Below are positions 8,101 through 16,596 of a stretch of 36,169 nucleotides of DNA, in pieces (position 1 is the stretch's first letter; each line of letters opens with the position of its first letter). A program made the position numbers and the translations under genes. The notes under the pieces were generated by a model. It was not told where the DNA came from. It did not search any database and worked only from the letters and a program-made list of their open reading frames with translations. The DNA lies in assembly GCF_030452765.1 (NCBI RefSeq), contig NZ_JAKDLO010000019.1, forward strand, positions 1-36,169, given 5' to 3'. Source of the stretch: Intrasporangium sp. (lineage in GTDB: Bacteria > Actinomycetota > Actinomycetes > Actinomycetales > Dermatophilaceae).

Positions 8101-8558
8101 ACTGGTTCGTCTTCAACGCCTCCGAACGGTGGCGCGAGTCCGACGAGGAGCACGAGACCTATGCCGACTCCGACGGCAAGTCCGGCGGCCAGAAGGAGAA
8201 GCTCGCCTACACGATCCTCGCGGCATCACTCGCCTACCAGTTCCGGCTCGACGCGCCGGGAGGGTCGGCCCGGACGTTCCGGTTCGCCGTCATCGACGAG
8301 GCGTTCGGCCGCGGGTCGGACGAGTCGACCCGTTATGCGCTGCGGCTCTTTGCCCGGCTCGGGTTGCAGCTGCTCGTCGTCACGCCGCTGCAGAAGGTCC
8401 ACACGATCGAGCCGTTCGTGCGCCGGGTCGGCTTCGTCGACAACCCGAGCGGGCGCTCGTCGCGGCTGCACAACCTGACGATCGAGGAGTACCAGCGTGA
8501 GCGGGCCGATGCGGTGCTGGCTCGGGCCGCCGATCTGGTTGAGAGCCGGGAGGCATGA
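5178..8558 (+). CDS. jetC: Wadjet protein JetC (SMC/MukB-like ATPase)
   Basis: The protein has 1126 residues from ATG 5178, chosen because GGAGAGG precedes it at workable spacing and the conserved N-terminus (YRLDHVELLGWGTFD) follows. A longer in-frame extension back to 5058 lies inside jetB and is not needed. Walker A is GDIGSGKST (46-54). The ABC signature SGGQKEKLAYTILAASLAYQ begins near residue 1001, and Walker B FAVIDEAFGRGSDE lies near 1035. Between the heads are two long coiled-coil regions rich in Glu, Arg and Ala around a central hinge-like segment (about 500-660). This is the loop-extruding motor of the Wadjet complex, which recognises small closed circular DNA. Its stop overlaps jetD by ATGA. 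Confidence 0.95.
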   Translation: MDELPLDGYLGAPGYRLDHVELLGWGTFDRAVWRFDLGGHTSLLTGDIGSGKSTLVDAVTTLLLPANRISYNKAAGAETRERSLRSYVLGYWKSERSETTGVSRPVGLRDHRSHSAVLAVFRNERLGSSVTLAQVFWMPDDHAGQPNRFYVVADRELGIVRDLSDFGTEVAVLKKRLRGAGITPHTTFPDYERAYRRALGIPSSQAMELFHQTVSMKSVGNLTEFVRAHMLEPFDAAADVRKLIGHFEDLTAAHDAVLKARTQLAALEPIVAGCDDVDRVRRQLAAATTAQQALRYAAATVTLELLADEVAQGETELAREREAHQRAQHDVTTLRAEQQGLRDARAGHAGGRVGALEEARGRHTEEKEARAKRHRAWGADLAAAGLDALADRDEFARVRGDALEVQATVDEQGQQVRDRLTEHAVVRHRLREESDEIRDELVSLRQRRSSIPRELLSLRDRLCEETGVDEGRVPFVGELVQVRPGEDRWRGAAERVLRGFALSIIVDDADYARVADWVDGHHLGTRLVYHRVRVGERYQPASPASGTLAAKLELRDSPYAAWLATELAARAAHECVESLDDFRRVSRAVTVRGQVKSGSRHEKDDRHRVDDRSRYVLGWDNKAKQDALIERGTRVQEELNEVDDVIRQAEARQRELRERREALTRVLVVDDVRDIDWWASARALHEVERELALLVDASRELAEIDARLVVVEAELATAEEQRGRHERAIGGLEGRLAGLEADRVRGSEVLAGAQEEDRAAVERAAAAVRARAVTRAGAVPGVVEELRAELVEQSATLSRRLSTATSRTERAMDAFRRDYPAETTEMDASIEAAGEFREFRDRVARDDLPRFEADFKRFLNQNTIREIAGFQSRLLQQSKEITERIRTINASLRDIDYNTDRFIRLDAVQTPLTEIREFKTDLRACTEGVLGGDSDDLYSEQKFEQVRALIARFQGREGFAEQDRQWTARVTDVRNWFVFNASERWRESDEEHETYADSDGKSGGQKEKLAYTILAASLAYQFRLDAPGGSARTFRFAVIDEAFGRGSDESTRYALRLFARLGLQLLVVTPLQKVHTIEPFVRRVGFVDNPSGRSSRLHNLTIEEYQRERADAVLARAADLVESREA

Positions 8559-9793
8559 CGGCTGGTCGTCGCACGTGGTCGACCGTCGACGAGGTCCGGG
8601 CTGCGCTGCGGCGGCGGTGGGACAAGGGCGAGCTGCTGCGGGCAATTGCTCCGGGCGCCGTCTGGGAGCCGATCCGGGTGCCGCTGCGAGGGCCGAGCGC
8701 CCGCGAGGTGGCGGCCGACTTCGGCGCCGCTCAGGAGTGGGCGGCGTTGCTGCACAAGGCCGCCGATGCAGGCAGGTCCCCAGCGTTCCGCGTCGAGACG
8801 CGGACGGTCGGTGGCCGGCTCGTCGGCGCGAACGCCGTGCCATCCGTCGCCTGGTTCGACGAGCCCGACCAGGTGTGGCGGCTGCTGCGCGTATCAGACC
8901 AGGTCGCGGCCTTCCGGCAGCAGTGCGCAGCCAGTGCGGCCGCGCATCCGGCCATCGCCGACTGGGTCGCGGCGCATCCCCTCCGGGCACTGGCCGAGGA
9001 GCGCTCGTGGGCAAGGGTGCTCGCGACGGTCCTGTGGCTGCGCGCGAAGGTCGGGACAGCGGCATACCTCCGCGAAATCGACGTGCCAGGTGTTGACACC
9101 AAGTTCATCGAGGGCCATCGGGGACTGTTGGCGGAGCTGCTCGACGCGGTGGCCCCCGGTGTTGCCGACGAGTCGCGCTCTCCCGGTAGGGACTTCGCGC
9201 GGCGCTACGGCTTCCGCGACAAGCCAGCCATGACGCGGCTCCGCTCGCTCGACGGCACACCGCTGTTCGGTGGGCTCACCGACGTGTCTGTCCGGGTCGA
9301 GGAGCTCGCGACGCTCGAGGTGCCGGCCCGGTGGGTGCTCGTCGTCGAGAACGTGGTGACTTTCCTTGCGCTGCCGACCGTGCCGGGTGGGGTCGCCTTC
9401 TTCGGGGCCGGCTTCGACGTGCTCCGACTTGGGCGGGTGCCGTGGCTGCGAGAGCGTGACGTCGTCTACTGGGGCGACCTCGACACCGACGGGTTCGTCA
9501 TCCTCGACCGGCTGCGCAGCCAGCTACCGGCCGTGCGGAGCGTGCTCATGGACCTCGGCACCCTCAGGGCTCATCAGAGCCAGTGGACGACCGACCCGAC
9601 GCCGTCCCGGTCCGAGCTGGACCGCCTGACTCCTGACGAGGCGGCGGTCTACTTGACCCTGCGCGACAACGGGCTCGGCACCTCGGTCCGGCTCGAGCAG
9701 GAGCGGGTCAACTATGCGCACGTCGTCGCGGCGCTGGGCGAGGCGCTCTGGAGCGCTGGGGCAGGCCCTCCGCGCGGCCAGATCAACACGTGA
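8555..9793 (+). CDS. jetD: Wadjet protein JetD (Toprim nuclease, DUF3322-DUF2220)
   Basis: The protein has 412 residues and its start overlaps the jetC stop (ATGA). The N-terminal half matches DUF3322 (VDEVRAALRRRWDKGELLRA, DWVAAHPLRALAEERSWARV). The C-terminal half matches the DUF2220 Toprim-like domain, related to topoisomerase VI subunit A. The metal-binding signature appears intact: a Glu in VLVVENVVTFLALP near residue 265, and Asp residues in VYWGDLDTDGFVILDRL near 305. JetD is the subunit that cuts plasmid DNA in this defence system. Because all four genes are full length with catalytic motifs present, I expect a functional type I-like Wadjet locus. Confidence 0.94.
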   Translation: MTAGRRTWSTVDEVRAALRRRWDKGELLRAIAPGAVWEPIRVPLRGPSAREVAADFGAAQEWAALLHKAADAGRSPAFRVETRTVGGRLVGANAVPSVAWFDEPDQVWRLLRVSDQVAAFRQQCAASAAAHPAIADWVAAHPLRALAEERSWARVLATVLWLRAKVGTAAYLREIDVPGVDTKFIEGHRGLLAELLDAVAPGVADESRSPGRDFARRYGFRDKPAMTRLRSLDGTPLFGGLTDVSVRVEELATLEVPARWVLVVENVVTFLALPTVPGGVAFFGAGFDVLRLGRVPWLRERDVVYWGDLDTDGFVILDRLRSQLPAVRSVLMDLGTLRAHQSQWTTDPTPSRSELDRLTPDEAAVYLTLRDNGLGTSVRLEQERVNYAHVVAALGEALWSAGAGPPRGQINT

Positions 9794-9839
9794 CCAGCGA
9801 CCAAATCAACACTTGGGGCTATTCATCTGACCGGACCTG

Positions 9840-10205
9840 TCACTGCCTGTGAACGACCACAGCCGCGCGCCCCCGGCGTGAGGCAAACCAAGCGCTGAGA
9901 TGGAAACCCGACGCAAAGCGCCACGGGTGCTGCCCCGACGATCCGTCCCGGTCAGTGCCCGCAACGGCACCGCTAGCCTCGATGGCCGCCCAGCCGTGCT
10001 CGTGCAGTACCCCTACGACGCGCCCTTCCCATGGCGCCGGGTCACCGACGAACCGCGCCTCATCGGCGAAGGCATTCTCCTCGGACTCGCCTGCGGCATC
10101 CCCGGCACCCCAGCGTCGGGCGCCCCTTCGTGTTGAGACGAACGCTCCCGGACCCGAACGCCAACCCGTCCCCCGAGCGCCCCTGAGCCAGCCCACCCAG
10201 GTCAT
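9840..10205 (-). CDS. Possible unknown ORF downstream of the FAD monooxygenase
   Basis: From ATG 10205 there are 121 codons on the minus strand, 41 bp downstream of the FAD-protein stop and reading the same way. The central part (EENAFADEARFVGDPAPWEG) and the end (GFHLSAWFASRRGRAAVVVH) use plausible GC-rich codons, but I recognise no family and see no strong Shine-Dalgarno. A plus-strand frame over the same bases (from 9900) also looks partly protein-like. At most one is real. The other possibility is that the whole 450-bp interval between jetD and the FAD gene is decayed DNA. Confidence 0.22.
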   Translation of the reverse strand: MTWVGWLRGARGTGWRSGPGAFVSTRRGARRWGAGDAAGESEENAFADEARFVGDPAPWEGRVVGVLHEHGWAAIEASGAVAGTDRDGSSGQHPWRFASGFHLSAWFASRRGRAAVVVHRQ

Positions 10206-10246
10206 GCGGCCCCGCCGAGGGATCTGGCTCCCCCGACGATGACGCC

Positions 10247-11614
10247 TCAGCCCGACACCCTGACCATCCCGCCCAGCCGGGCACGCAGCACCCGGGCGAC
10301 GAGGGCGGGCGAGAACAGCGCCTCGGGGCGGGCCTTCCCGCCGGCGACCCTGACGAAGGTCCGGCTCACGACTGGGTCGCTGGCGGCCGCCGCGTGCACG
10401 CGCGGGACCCAGGCGTTCCCGATCCGCGATGTGAGGGTCCGCCGGCCAGTGACCCCGGGGAAGGCCAGGTCGCCACCGGTCGACATCTCCCACGGCGCGT
10501 CGAGCAGCCGGGCGATCGACCTCTGGAACCGGGCGCTGTCCACGGTGCCGCGGGCCAGCGCGTCGCGCAGCGCGAGTCCCTCCATTGCCGCGACCGCCAT
10601 CCCCTGTCCGTAGATCGGGTTGAAGCTGCACACCGCATCACCGACGAGCACCAGGCCCTCCGGCATCGCCGCCAGGCGCTGGTAGTGGCGCCGCCGGCTG
10701 GCCGGGAACCGGAACCGGACCGGCTCGGTGAGGAACTCCGCCGCGCCGATCGCGTCATGGACGTCGGAGGGCCGCACGGTAGCGGCATACTCCAAGAACC
10801 CCTGCCGCCCGAGTGCCGGCTCCTGCCCGAGGACACCGATCAGGGTCACCAGCCAGCGCCCACCCTCGACAGTCTGGAGCGCGGCACCGCGTGGATGCTG
10901 CGGCGTGGGGGCGATCAGGATGCCGTTCGCGTCCCCGAGCCCACCAGGTGGTGGCTGCAGCAGTGCGGAGGTGTAGCTGAGCCCGATCGTGACCCGCTCC
11001 TCGGGCACCCGTCCGTAGCCGAGGTTCTCGAGCCAGACCGCGCTGCGGGAGCCGCGGCCCGTGGCATCGACGACGAGGCTCGCGGCAAGCTCCTGCTCGG
11101 CGCTGCCGCTGCGCCGGCCCAGCGCCCGGACCCCGACAACCCGACGACGGTGGCCCCCGTCGCTGACCAACCCGCCGATGTCGTACCGGTCGAGGAACCG
11201 GACCCCCGGCAGAGCCTGCACCCGTCGGCGCAGCGTGGCCTCGAGCAACCCCCGGGTCAGGCACACCGACGTCACCCCGGAAGCTGTGCGACACAGCCGG
11301 TGGCCGCTGAACACCGGCCGGTTGTCGGCGAGCAGGTCGATCCTCGGGGCCCCGGCCTCGGTCAGCTCTGCGGTCAGCCCGGGGAACAGCTCCTCCAGCA
11401 CGTCGAGCCCGCGGGCAGCCAGGGCGTGGATGTGGCGCCCTTGCGGCACGCCCCGGCGCTCGGGGGCAACCGAGGTGGACGGGTCGCGCTCGACGACGCA
11501 GACCCGGTCGAACGCATCGGAGAGCACTCGGGCGGCGACGAGGCCGGCGATGCCCGCTCCGAGCACGACCGCCTGGTCTCGGTCTTGATGGTCGACGTGG
11601 TTTCGACGCTTCAT
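10247..11614 (-). CDS. FAD-dependent monooxygenase/oxidoreductase
   Basis: The protein has 455 residues. Near the N-terminus is a Rossmann dinucleotide-binding motif, VVLGAGIAGLVAARVL (about 16-31), ending strand 2 with an acidic residue (VVERDP). The conserved C-terminal FAD-binding segment GLVLVGDAVCSFNPIYGQGM lies near residue 330. This is the PHBH/geranylgeranyl-reductase-like flavoprotein fold used by aromatic hydroxylases, epoxidases and tailoring enzymes. Between them lies the variable substrate domain, with nothing diagnostic for a substrate. No biosynthetic neighbours are present, so the reaction stays open. The next gene upstream on the same strand is the broken ATPase/HTH regulator, which may once have controlled it. 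Confidence 0.85.
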   Translation of the reverse strand: MKRRNHVDHQDRDQAVVLGAGIAGLVAARVLSDAFDRVCVVERDPSTSVAPERRGVPQGRHIHALAARGLDVLEELFPGLTAELTEAGAPRIDLLADNRPVFSGHRLCRTASGVTSVCLTRGLLEATLRRRVQALPGVRFLDRYDIGGLVSDGGHRRRVVGVRALGRRSGSAEQELAASLVVDATGRGSRSAVWLENLGYGRVPEERVTIGLSYTSALLQPPPGGLGDANGILIAPTPQHPRGAALQTVEGGRWLVTLIGVLGQEPALGRQGFLEYAATVRPSDVHDAIGAAEFLTEPVRFRFPASRRRHYQRLAAMPEGLVLVGDAVCSFNPIYGQGMAVAAMEGLALRDALARGTVDSARFQRSIARLLDAPWEMSTGGDLAFPGVTGRRTLTSRIGNAWVPRVHAAAASDPVVSRTFVRVAGGKARPEALFSPALVARVLRARLGGMVRVSG

Positions 11615-11664
11615 GCACGCAAGGCTGCGACGGAGAACTGCTCACCCACCAGACCAGGTCCTGC

Positions 11665-13472
11665 TCAGTCAACGACCGGACGCCCATACACGTCGAGGTT
11701 CCAGAGCCGTTCGCTCAGCAGCTCGATCCCGTGGCTGAGGTGGCGCCGATACGTGCTGAACGGCAAGCCGAGCACCTGCGCCGCGGCCTCCTGGGAAGGG
11801 CAACGGTGCCAGTACGTGCGGTCGACGGCCCGGAACGCCTTCGCGTCCGCCGCCAGCGCGTCGGTCTGCTCCCGCAGCAGCTCGCGCAGCACGGCCTCGG
11901 GCGACTCCCCGTCACCAGCCCGCTCGTGCACCGCCCGCGACCGGGTCAGCGGGTTGACGGACAGCCGGTCCGGCCGGTCGAGGTCCCGAAGCGCCCGCCG
12001 GACCGCCGCCTGGAAGTCCGGCTGCGACAGGACGAGCAGTGGTGCTTGCTCGTGGCGGGCCGGCCCGGGAGACCGCGCGAGCGCCCGCTCGGTGACTGCG
12101 GTCATCCAGTCGCTGGCCGGCACCCGCCGGAAGTCGTGGGCGAAGCAGCCGAAGGGTGTGCCGTCGAGCATGAAGTCAGCACCGGTGGCACGCGGATACC
12201 CGGCATAGTCGAAGTAGTCGTCCCACAGGCCGGGCATGGGCATCGTGATGAAGTCCCACGACAGGTCCTCGACGGCGAGCGTGTGCTCCAGGCCCTGCAC
12301 CGGCGCTGCGTTCGTCGTCGGCGACGGGTGCAGGCCGCGCTCGCAGTCTGCGGACCGACCCCAGCCGCGATGTCCACGATCTGCGCGCCGTCAGCGGGCC
12401 GCGCCGGCTCGGGACGGTGCTGCCCCCACGTGTCCCAGTCCACCGGGGTGAGCACGCCGGACAGGTTCTTGTAGATGTACTTGAAGTCGTGCGCAGCACG
12501 TTGCCGGTCGCCCGCCGGGCTCTGCGCGAGCCGTCGCCGGGCGTTCCCGGACACCGCCCGGAACACCTCGGCATAGGTCTCCGGGTCGCGCCAGCGCAGC
12601 TCGGCGTCGATCACGTCCCGGGCGAGGTCATGCGGGCGCAGCCCGTCCGGCTCCGCCTCCATGCACGACAGGCCACGCAGCCACGCGAACGCCTCGCCGG
12701 CCCCATCGGCACCGAGCACGTCGCGCAGCAGCGGCTCGGTCGTCACGCGAGACAGGGCACTGACCTCGAGGGCCCGCCGGTGGGCGGCGTCGGGCGTGGC
12801 CTCGACGAGGCGCGACAGCAGCGCCGAGACCACGTCGGGTGGCAGCGCGCCGCCGGTCAGCGCAGCGCCCTGGTCGAGCAGGTCGGCGACCAGCGCCAGC
12901 GCCAGCGGGTGCCCATGGGTCACGTCGGCTGCCCAGGAGCGCAGCCCTGGGTCCAGCCCGCACGCGGCGAGGAACTCGGCCGACTCCCTCGGGCTGAGAT
13001 TGCGGAGCGCGACATCCCGGCGCAGACCCTGCCACACGGGGTCGGTGCGCCACTCGACCGATGGCTCCGGACGCCCCGCGAGCACGGTGATCCAGGAGTC
13101 GGGCACCCCTGGCAGGGCCTCCGTGCGCAGCCAGCCGTCCAGGGGCAGCAGGCGCTCGTAGCCGTCGACGAGCAGCACCTCCCGCCCGGTACCCGGCACC
13201 GAACCGAGCGCAGCGAGGAAGGCCTCTCGGGAGACCCCGCCGTCATTCGGCGGTATCCGACGCACCGGGACGGCGGTCTGTTCCGCCAGGTCGGCGTACG
13301 CGTCGAGCAACGCCGTCTTGCCGACCCCGCCCGGGCCGTACACCTGGAGCACCGCGAACGGTGCAAGGTCATCGGCCAGCGCACCGCGGAACAGCTCCAG
13401 ATGCGAGCTGCGCCCGGTGAACAGCCGCCGTCGCCTGGCCGCCCGCTGGCCGGCCAGGATGCGCTTGGTCAC
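11665..13472 (-). pseudogene. ATPase-acetyltransferase-HTH regulator, frame-broken in the middle
   Basis: Two minus-strand frames belong to one gene. The first (GTG near 13472, down to about 12345) has an AAA/NACHT-like domain: FTGRSSHLELFRGAL, Walker A VYGPGGVGKTALL, a Walker-B-like EVLLVDGYERLL, then helical repeats ending VDWDTWGQ. The second (about 12330-11665) begins SPTTNAAPV and contains a GNAT-like tail (DDYFDYAGYPRATGADFMLD, FGCFAHDFRRVP) and a C-terminal HTH (SQEAAAQVLGLPFSTYRRHL). From my memory of intact homologues, the middle of the GNAT-like domain (some 60-70 residues) is missing at the join, so an out-of-frame deletion explains it better than a single-base slip. The exact start and breakpoint are uncertain. 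Confidence 0.65.
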
Positions 13473-13595
13473 CCACCCATGGTCACAGGCTCCGTTGCCG
13501 TGCGGCAAGCCGCGCACGCTGTATGCCGCTCAGCAGCCGCCCGCTCGGCGGCATACCTGGGTGCGTGGCTTGGTGGACCGCCACGCCGCCCGGTC

Positions 13596-14939
13596 TCAGC
13601 TGCTCGACGTCTCGAGTCGCGAGGCCGGCGGTCGCCGATGGAGGACGAGCACGATCGCGGCTGCGATGGCGAGGATCACCCCGACCAGCCACATCGCCGG
13701 TCGGTAGCTGCCCGTGGCATCGGTGATCCAGCCGGTGACGAAGGGTGCGCCGAACCCGGACAGGTTGCCGAGCGAGTTGATCAGCGCGATACCCGCCGCG
13801 GCGCCGGCACCTGCGAGGAACTGGGCGGGCAGGGCCCAGAAGACCGGCAGGGCCGCGAAGATTCCGACGGCGGTCACCGTCATGAGCGCCATCACGGCCA
13901 GGGGCGAGCTGAGATAGAGCGCGGCAGGCACCGCCAACGCGGCGACCAGGACGGGGATCACGACATGCCAGGTGCGCTCGCCCGTCCGGTCGGAGTGGCG
14001 GCTCCACGGGACTATGAGCGCGGTGGCGACGAGGAACGGCACGGAGACGATCAGCCCGATCTGGTAGAGCGAGTAGTCCGCGTCGAAGGTCTTGGCGAAG
14101 CCGGCCACCATCGAGGGCAGGAAGAAGCTGAGCGCGTAGAGCCCGTAGACGATGCCGAAGTAGACGGCCGCGAGTGCGAGGACCCGCCCGCCGGTCAGGG
14201 CCCGGCGCACGGACCAGCCGTGCTGGCTCACGACGTGTGACTCGGTCGACATGGTGTCGCTGAGCCACGTCCGTTCGTCGCTGGTCAGCCATTTGGCCCG
14301 GTCGGGTCGGTCGGTCAGGTAGAACCACGTGACGACCCCGAGGATGACTGCCGGGGCGCCCTGCACGATGAACATCCAGCGCCATCCGGACAGCCCCGCG
14401 ACGCCGTCGGTGAACTCCATGATCGCACCGGACAACGGCGCCCCGATCGCCGAGGAGAGCGGGATCGCGGTCAGGAACAGGGCGGTGATCCGCACGCGCT
14501 GCCGGGCCGGGAACCAGTACGTCAGGTACAGGATCATGCCCGGGAAGAAGCCCGCCTCCGCCACGCCGAGCAGGACCCTCATGAAGTACAGCCAACCAGC
14601 GCTGGGCACGAAGGCCATCGCCGTCGCGACGATCCCCCAGGACACGAGGATGCGAGCCATCCACCGGCGCGCCCCGAAGCGGTGCAGCGCCAGGTTGCTC
14701 GGCACCTCGAAGATCAGGTAGCCGATGAAGAACACGCCCGCGGCCACGCCGTAGGCCGTCTCGCTGAGGCCGAGATCGTCGCTCATGGTGAGCTTCGCGA
14801 AGGCGATGTTCGTGCGGTCGAGGTAGTTGATGAAGTAGAGCAAGGCCATGAAGGGCACGAGTCGGCGAGTGACCTTGCGCAGGGTCTGCTTCTCCAGCTG
14901 GCCGCCGCGTTCCACGACGTCGGAGCTACTGGTGGACAT
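13596..14939 (-). CDS. MFS transporter, ACS (anion:cation symporter) type
   Basis: The protein has 447 residues. I start it at ATG 14939, where GGGAGG lies 9 nt upstream; an extension to 15116 would run into the neighbouring oxidase gene. The N-terminus (RRLVPFMALLYFINYLDRTN followed by IAFAKLTM) and the region GVFFIGYLIFEVPSNLALHR are hallmarks of the ACS family, which carries organic anions such as glucarate, phthalate, tartrate or related acids. About twelve hydrophobic segments can be counted with a central hydrophilic loop. The GlcD-like 2-hydroxyacid oxidase lies 73 bp upstream in the same direction, so uptake of glycolate, lactate or another hydroxyacid is a reasonable inference; the substrate itself is not readable. 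Confidence 0.88.
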   Translation of the reverse strand: MSTSSSDVVERGGQLEKQTLRKVTRRLVPFMALLYFINYLDRTNIAFAKLTMSDDLGLSETAYGVAAGVFFIGYLIFEVPSNLALHRFGARRWMARILVSWGIVATAMAFVPSAGWLYFMRVLLGVAEAGFFPGMILYLTYWFPARQRVRITALFLTAIPLSSAIGAPLSGAIMEFTDGVAGLSGWRWMFIVQGAPAVILGVVTWFYLTDRPDRAKWLTSDERTWLSDTMSTESHVVSQHGWSVRRALTGGRVLALAAVYFGIVYGLYALSFFLPSMVAGFAKTFDADYSLYQIGLIVSVPFLVATALIVPWSRHSDRTGERTWHVVIPVLVAALAVPAALYLSSPLAVMALMTVTAVGIFAALPVFWALPAQFLAGAGAAAGIALINSLGNLSGFGAPFVTGWITDATGSYRPAMWLVGVILAIAAAIVLVLHRRPPASRLETSSS

Positions 14940-15012
14940 GGGGCGGGGCCTCCCTGGTAGGTGGGTCGCTGGGCGAGGGTGGCGGCCGGACAGCCGCGAA
15001 CGGGCCGCCGGG

Positions 15013-16389
15013 TCAGGGAATCGCCTTGCCTGGGTTGAGGATTCCGTGTGGGTCGAGGGCCTGTTTGATGGCGCGCTGCCAGGCGATGGCGCCCGGGTCG
15101 AGCTCCTTGGCGGCACCGGCGCGCTTGAGGATGCCGACCCCGTGCTCCCCGGTCACCGTGCCGCCGAGTGCGATCGCGTCCTCGATGATCTCCGCGAAGG
15201 CTGCCTTGGCGCGCTCCTGCGCGTCATCGTCACCCGGCTTGGCGATGATCAGCGGATGCAGGTTGCCGTCGCCGGCATGAGCGATGTTGGCGATGTGCAC
15301 GTCGTGCGCTGCTGCCGCGCGCTCGATGCGCCCCAGCATCTCGGGGACGTGTGCGGTCGGCACACACACGTCCTCGGTGAGTACCGGCCCGAGCCGTTCG
15401 ACCGCTGGGTAGGCGAGCCGCCGGGCGGCGAAGAGCGCCTCGGCCTCCTGCTCGTCCGAGGAGATCCCGACGAAGCTCGCCCCGCCCTTCTCGAAGCAGT
15501 CGGCCATCAGCCTGGCCTCGAGGTCTCCGGCTTCCCCGGCTGCGTCGGTCCGGCCGAGCAGGACGGCGTTGGCGTCGACGGACAGCCCCATGTGCTTCCA
15601 GGCGTCGACCGCCTCGAGGCAGTACCGGTCCACGAGCTCGAGCGCTGACGGGATCACCCCGGCCTCGCTGAGAGCCGCCACGGCACGGCCGGCGTCGGTC
15701 AGCGAGTCGAAGTAGCCCGCGACCGTGCGCTCCGGGGCACGCAGGTGCCGTAGCCGCACGGTGATCTCGGTGACGACGCCGAGGGTGCCTTCCGACCCGA
15801 CGAGCAGCGCGCACAGGTCGTATCCCACGACCCCCTTGGCGGTGCGGCGACCGACCCGGACGACCTCGCCCTGGGCGGTGACCACCTCGAGGGCGAGCAC
15901 ATAGTCGCCGGTGACGCCGTACTTGACGCAGCAGATGCCCCCCGCGTTCGTCGCGACATTCCCGCCGATCGTCGACCATGGTGAGCTCGCCGGGTCAGGC
16001 GGGTACCAGAGACCGTCCGTGGCGACGCGGGCCCGCAGGTCGTCGTTGACCACGCCCGGCTGCACCACGGCATAGCGTTCCGCCGTGTTGACCTCGAGGA
16101 CCTCCGTCATCCGCTCCAGGCTGAGGACGACGCATCCCTCGACGGCGTTCGCGCCCCCCGACAACCCGGTGCCCGCTCCGCGTGGGACGAGCGGCACCCG
16201 ATGCTCCGCACACCAGCGCACCGTCTGCGCCACGTCATCGGTCGACCTCGCCCGGACGACCGCCACCGGCCTGCCGTATGGCGCCCACTCGGCGTCGTCG
16301 TGCGAGTAGCGTTCCATCGTCTCCTCGCCGGTGACGAGCACCCCGTCCCCGAGTCGTCCGGCCAGCGAGTCCAGCTCCGCGTCCAGCAT
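15013..16389 (-). CDS. FAD-linked 2-hydroxyacid oxidase, GlcD/D-lactate dehydrogenase type
   Basis: The protein has 458 residues, starting at ATG 16389 with GGAGG 5 nt upstream. The N-terminal FAD-binding type 4 (PCMH) domain shows PLVPRGAGTGLSGGANA and GGNVATNAGGICCVKYGVTG. The C-terminal FAD-linked oxidase domain shows the metal/substrate-site motif HAGDGNLHPLI and the closing TVTGEHGVGILK. It oxidises glycolate, D-lactate or a similar 2-hydroxyacid to the 2-oxoacid, feeding electrons to the chain or to oxygen. There are no separate glcE or glcF genes beside it, so it probably acts alone or with subunits elsewhere. It is followed by the MFS transporter, forming a two-gene uptake-and-oxidation unit. 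Confidence 0.9.
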   Translation of the reverse strand: MLDAELDSLAGRLGDGVLVTGEETMERYSHDDAEWAPYGRPVAVVRARSTDDVAQTVRWCAEHRVPLVPRGAGTGLSGGANAVEGCVVLSLERMTEVLEVNTAERYAVVQPGVVNDDLRARVATDGLWYPPDPASSPWSTIGGNVATNAGGICCVKYGVTGDYVLALEVVTAQGEVVRVGRRTAKGVVGYDLCALLVGSEGTLGVVTEITVRLRHLRAPERTVAGYFDSLTDAGRAVAALSEAGVIPSALELVDRYCLEAVDAWKHMGLSVDANAVLLGRTDAAGEAGDLEARLMADCFEKGGASFVGISSDEQEAEALFAARRLAYPAVERLGPVLTEDVCVPTAHVPEMLGRIERAAAAHDVHIANIAHAGDGNLHPLIIAKPGDDDAQERAKAAFAEIIEDAIALGGTVTGEHGVGILKRAGAAKELDPGAIAWQRAIKQALDPHGILNPGKAIP

Positions 16390-16596
16390 TGCGGCCTCCG
16401 TCGTTTCGCGTTGGTAGGAGAGTAGTTGCTCGACACGCGCGTCCTGACGCACCTTCGGGCAGACGCGGGGCCCGAGTGCGTGCGTCCCGGCCGTCCCGGC
16501 CCTGTCGCGTGGGCGTCGTCCCGACCGGGCGTGGGGCTCATCCACAGGCTCCTTCGGTGCACGGTGACGGGCCCGCCGAGGCGGGGTGGCGCCGGA

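Noticed and set aside
9794-10246. Insertion-sequence remnant between jetD and the FAD monooxygenase
   Set aside because: No terminal repeats or transposase motif could be found; only an unassigned weak ORF is listed.
14940-15116. N-terminal extension of the MFS transporter
   Set aside because: It overlaps the end of the oxidase gene and is Arg/Pro/Ser-rich shadow sequence; ATG 14939 has a good Shine-Dalgarno.
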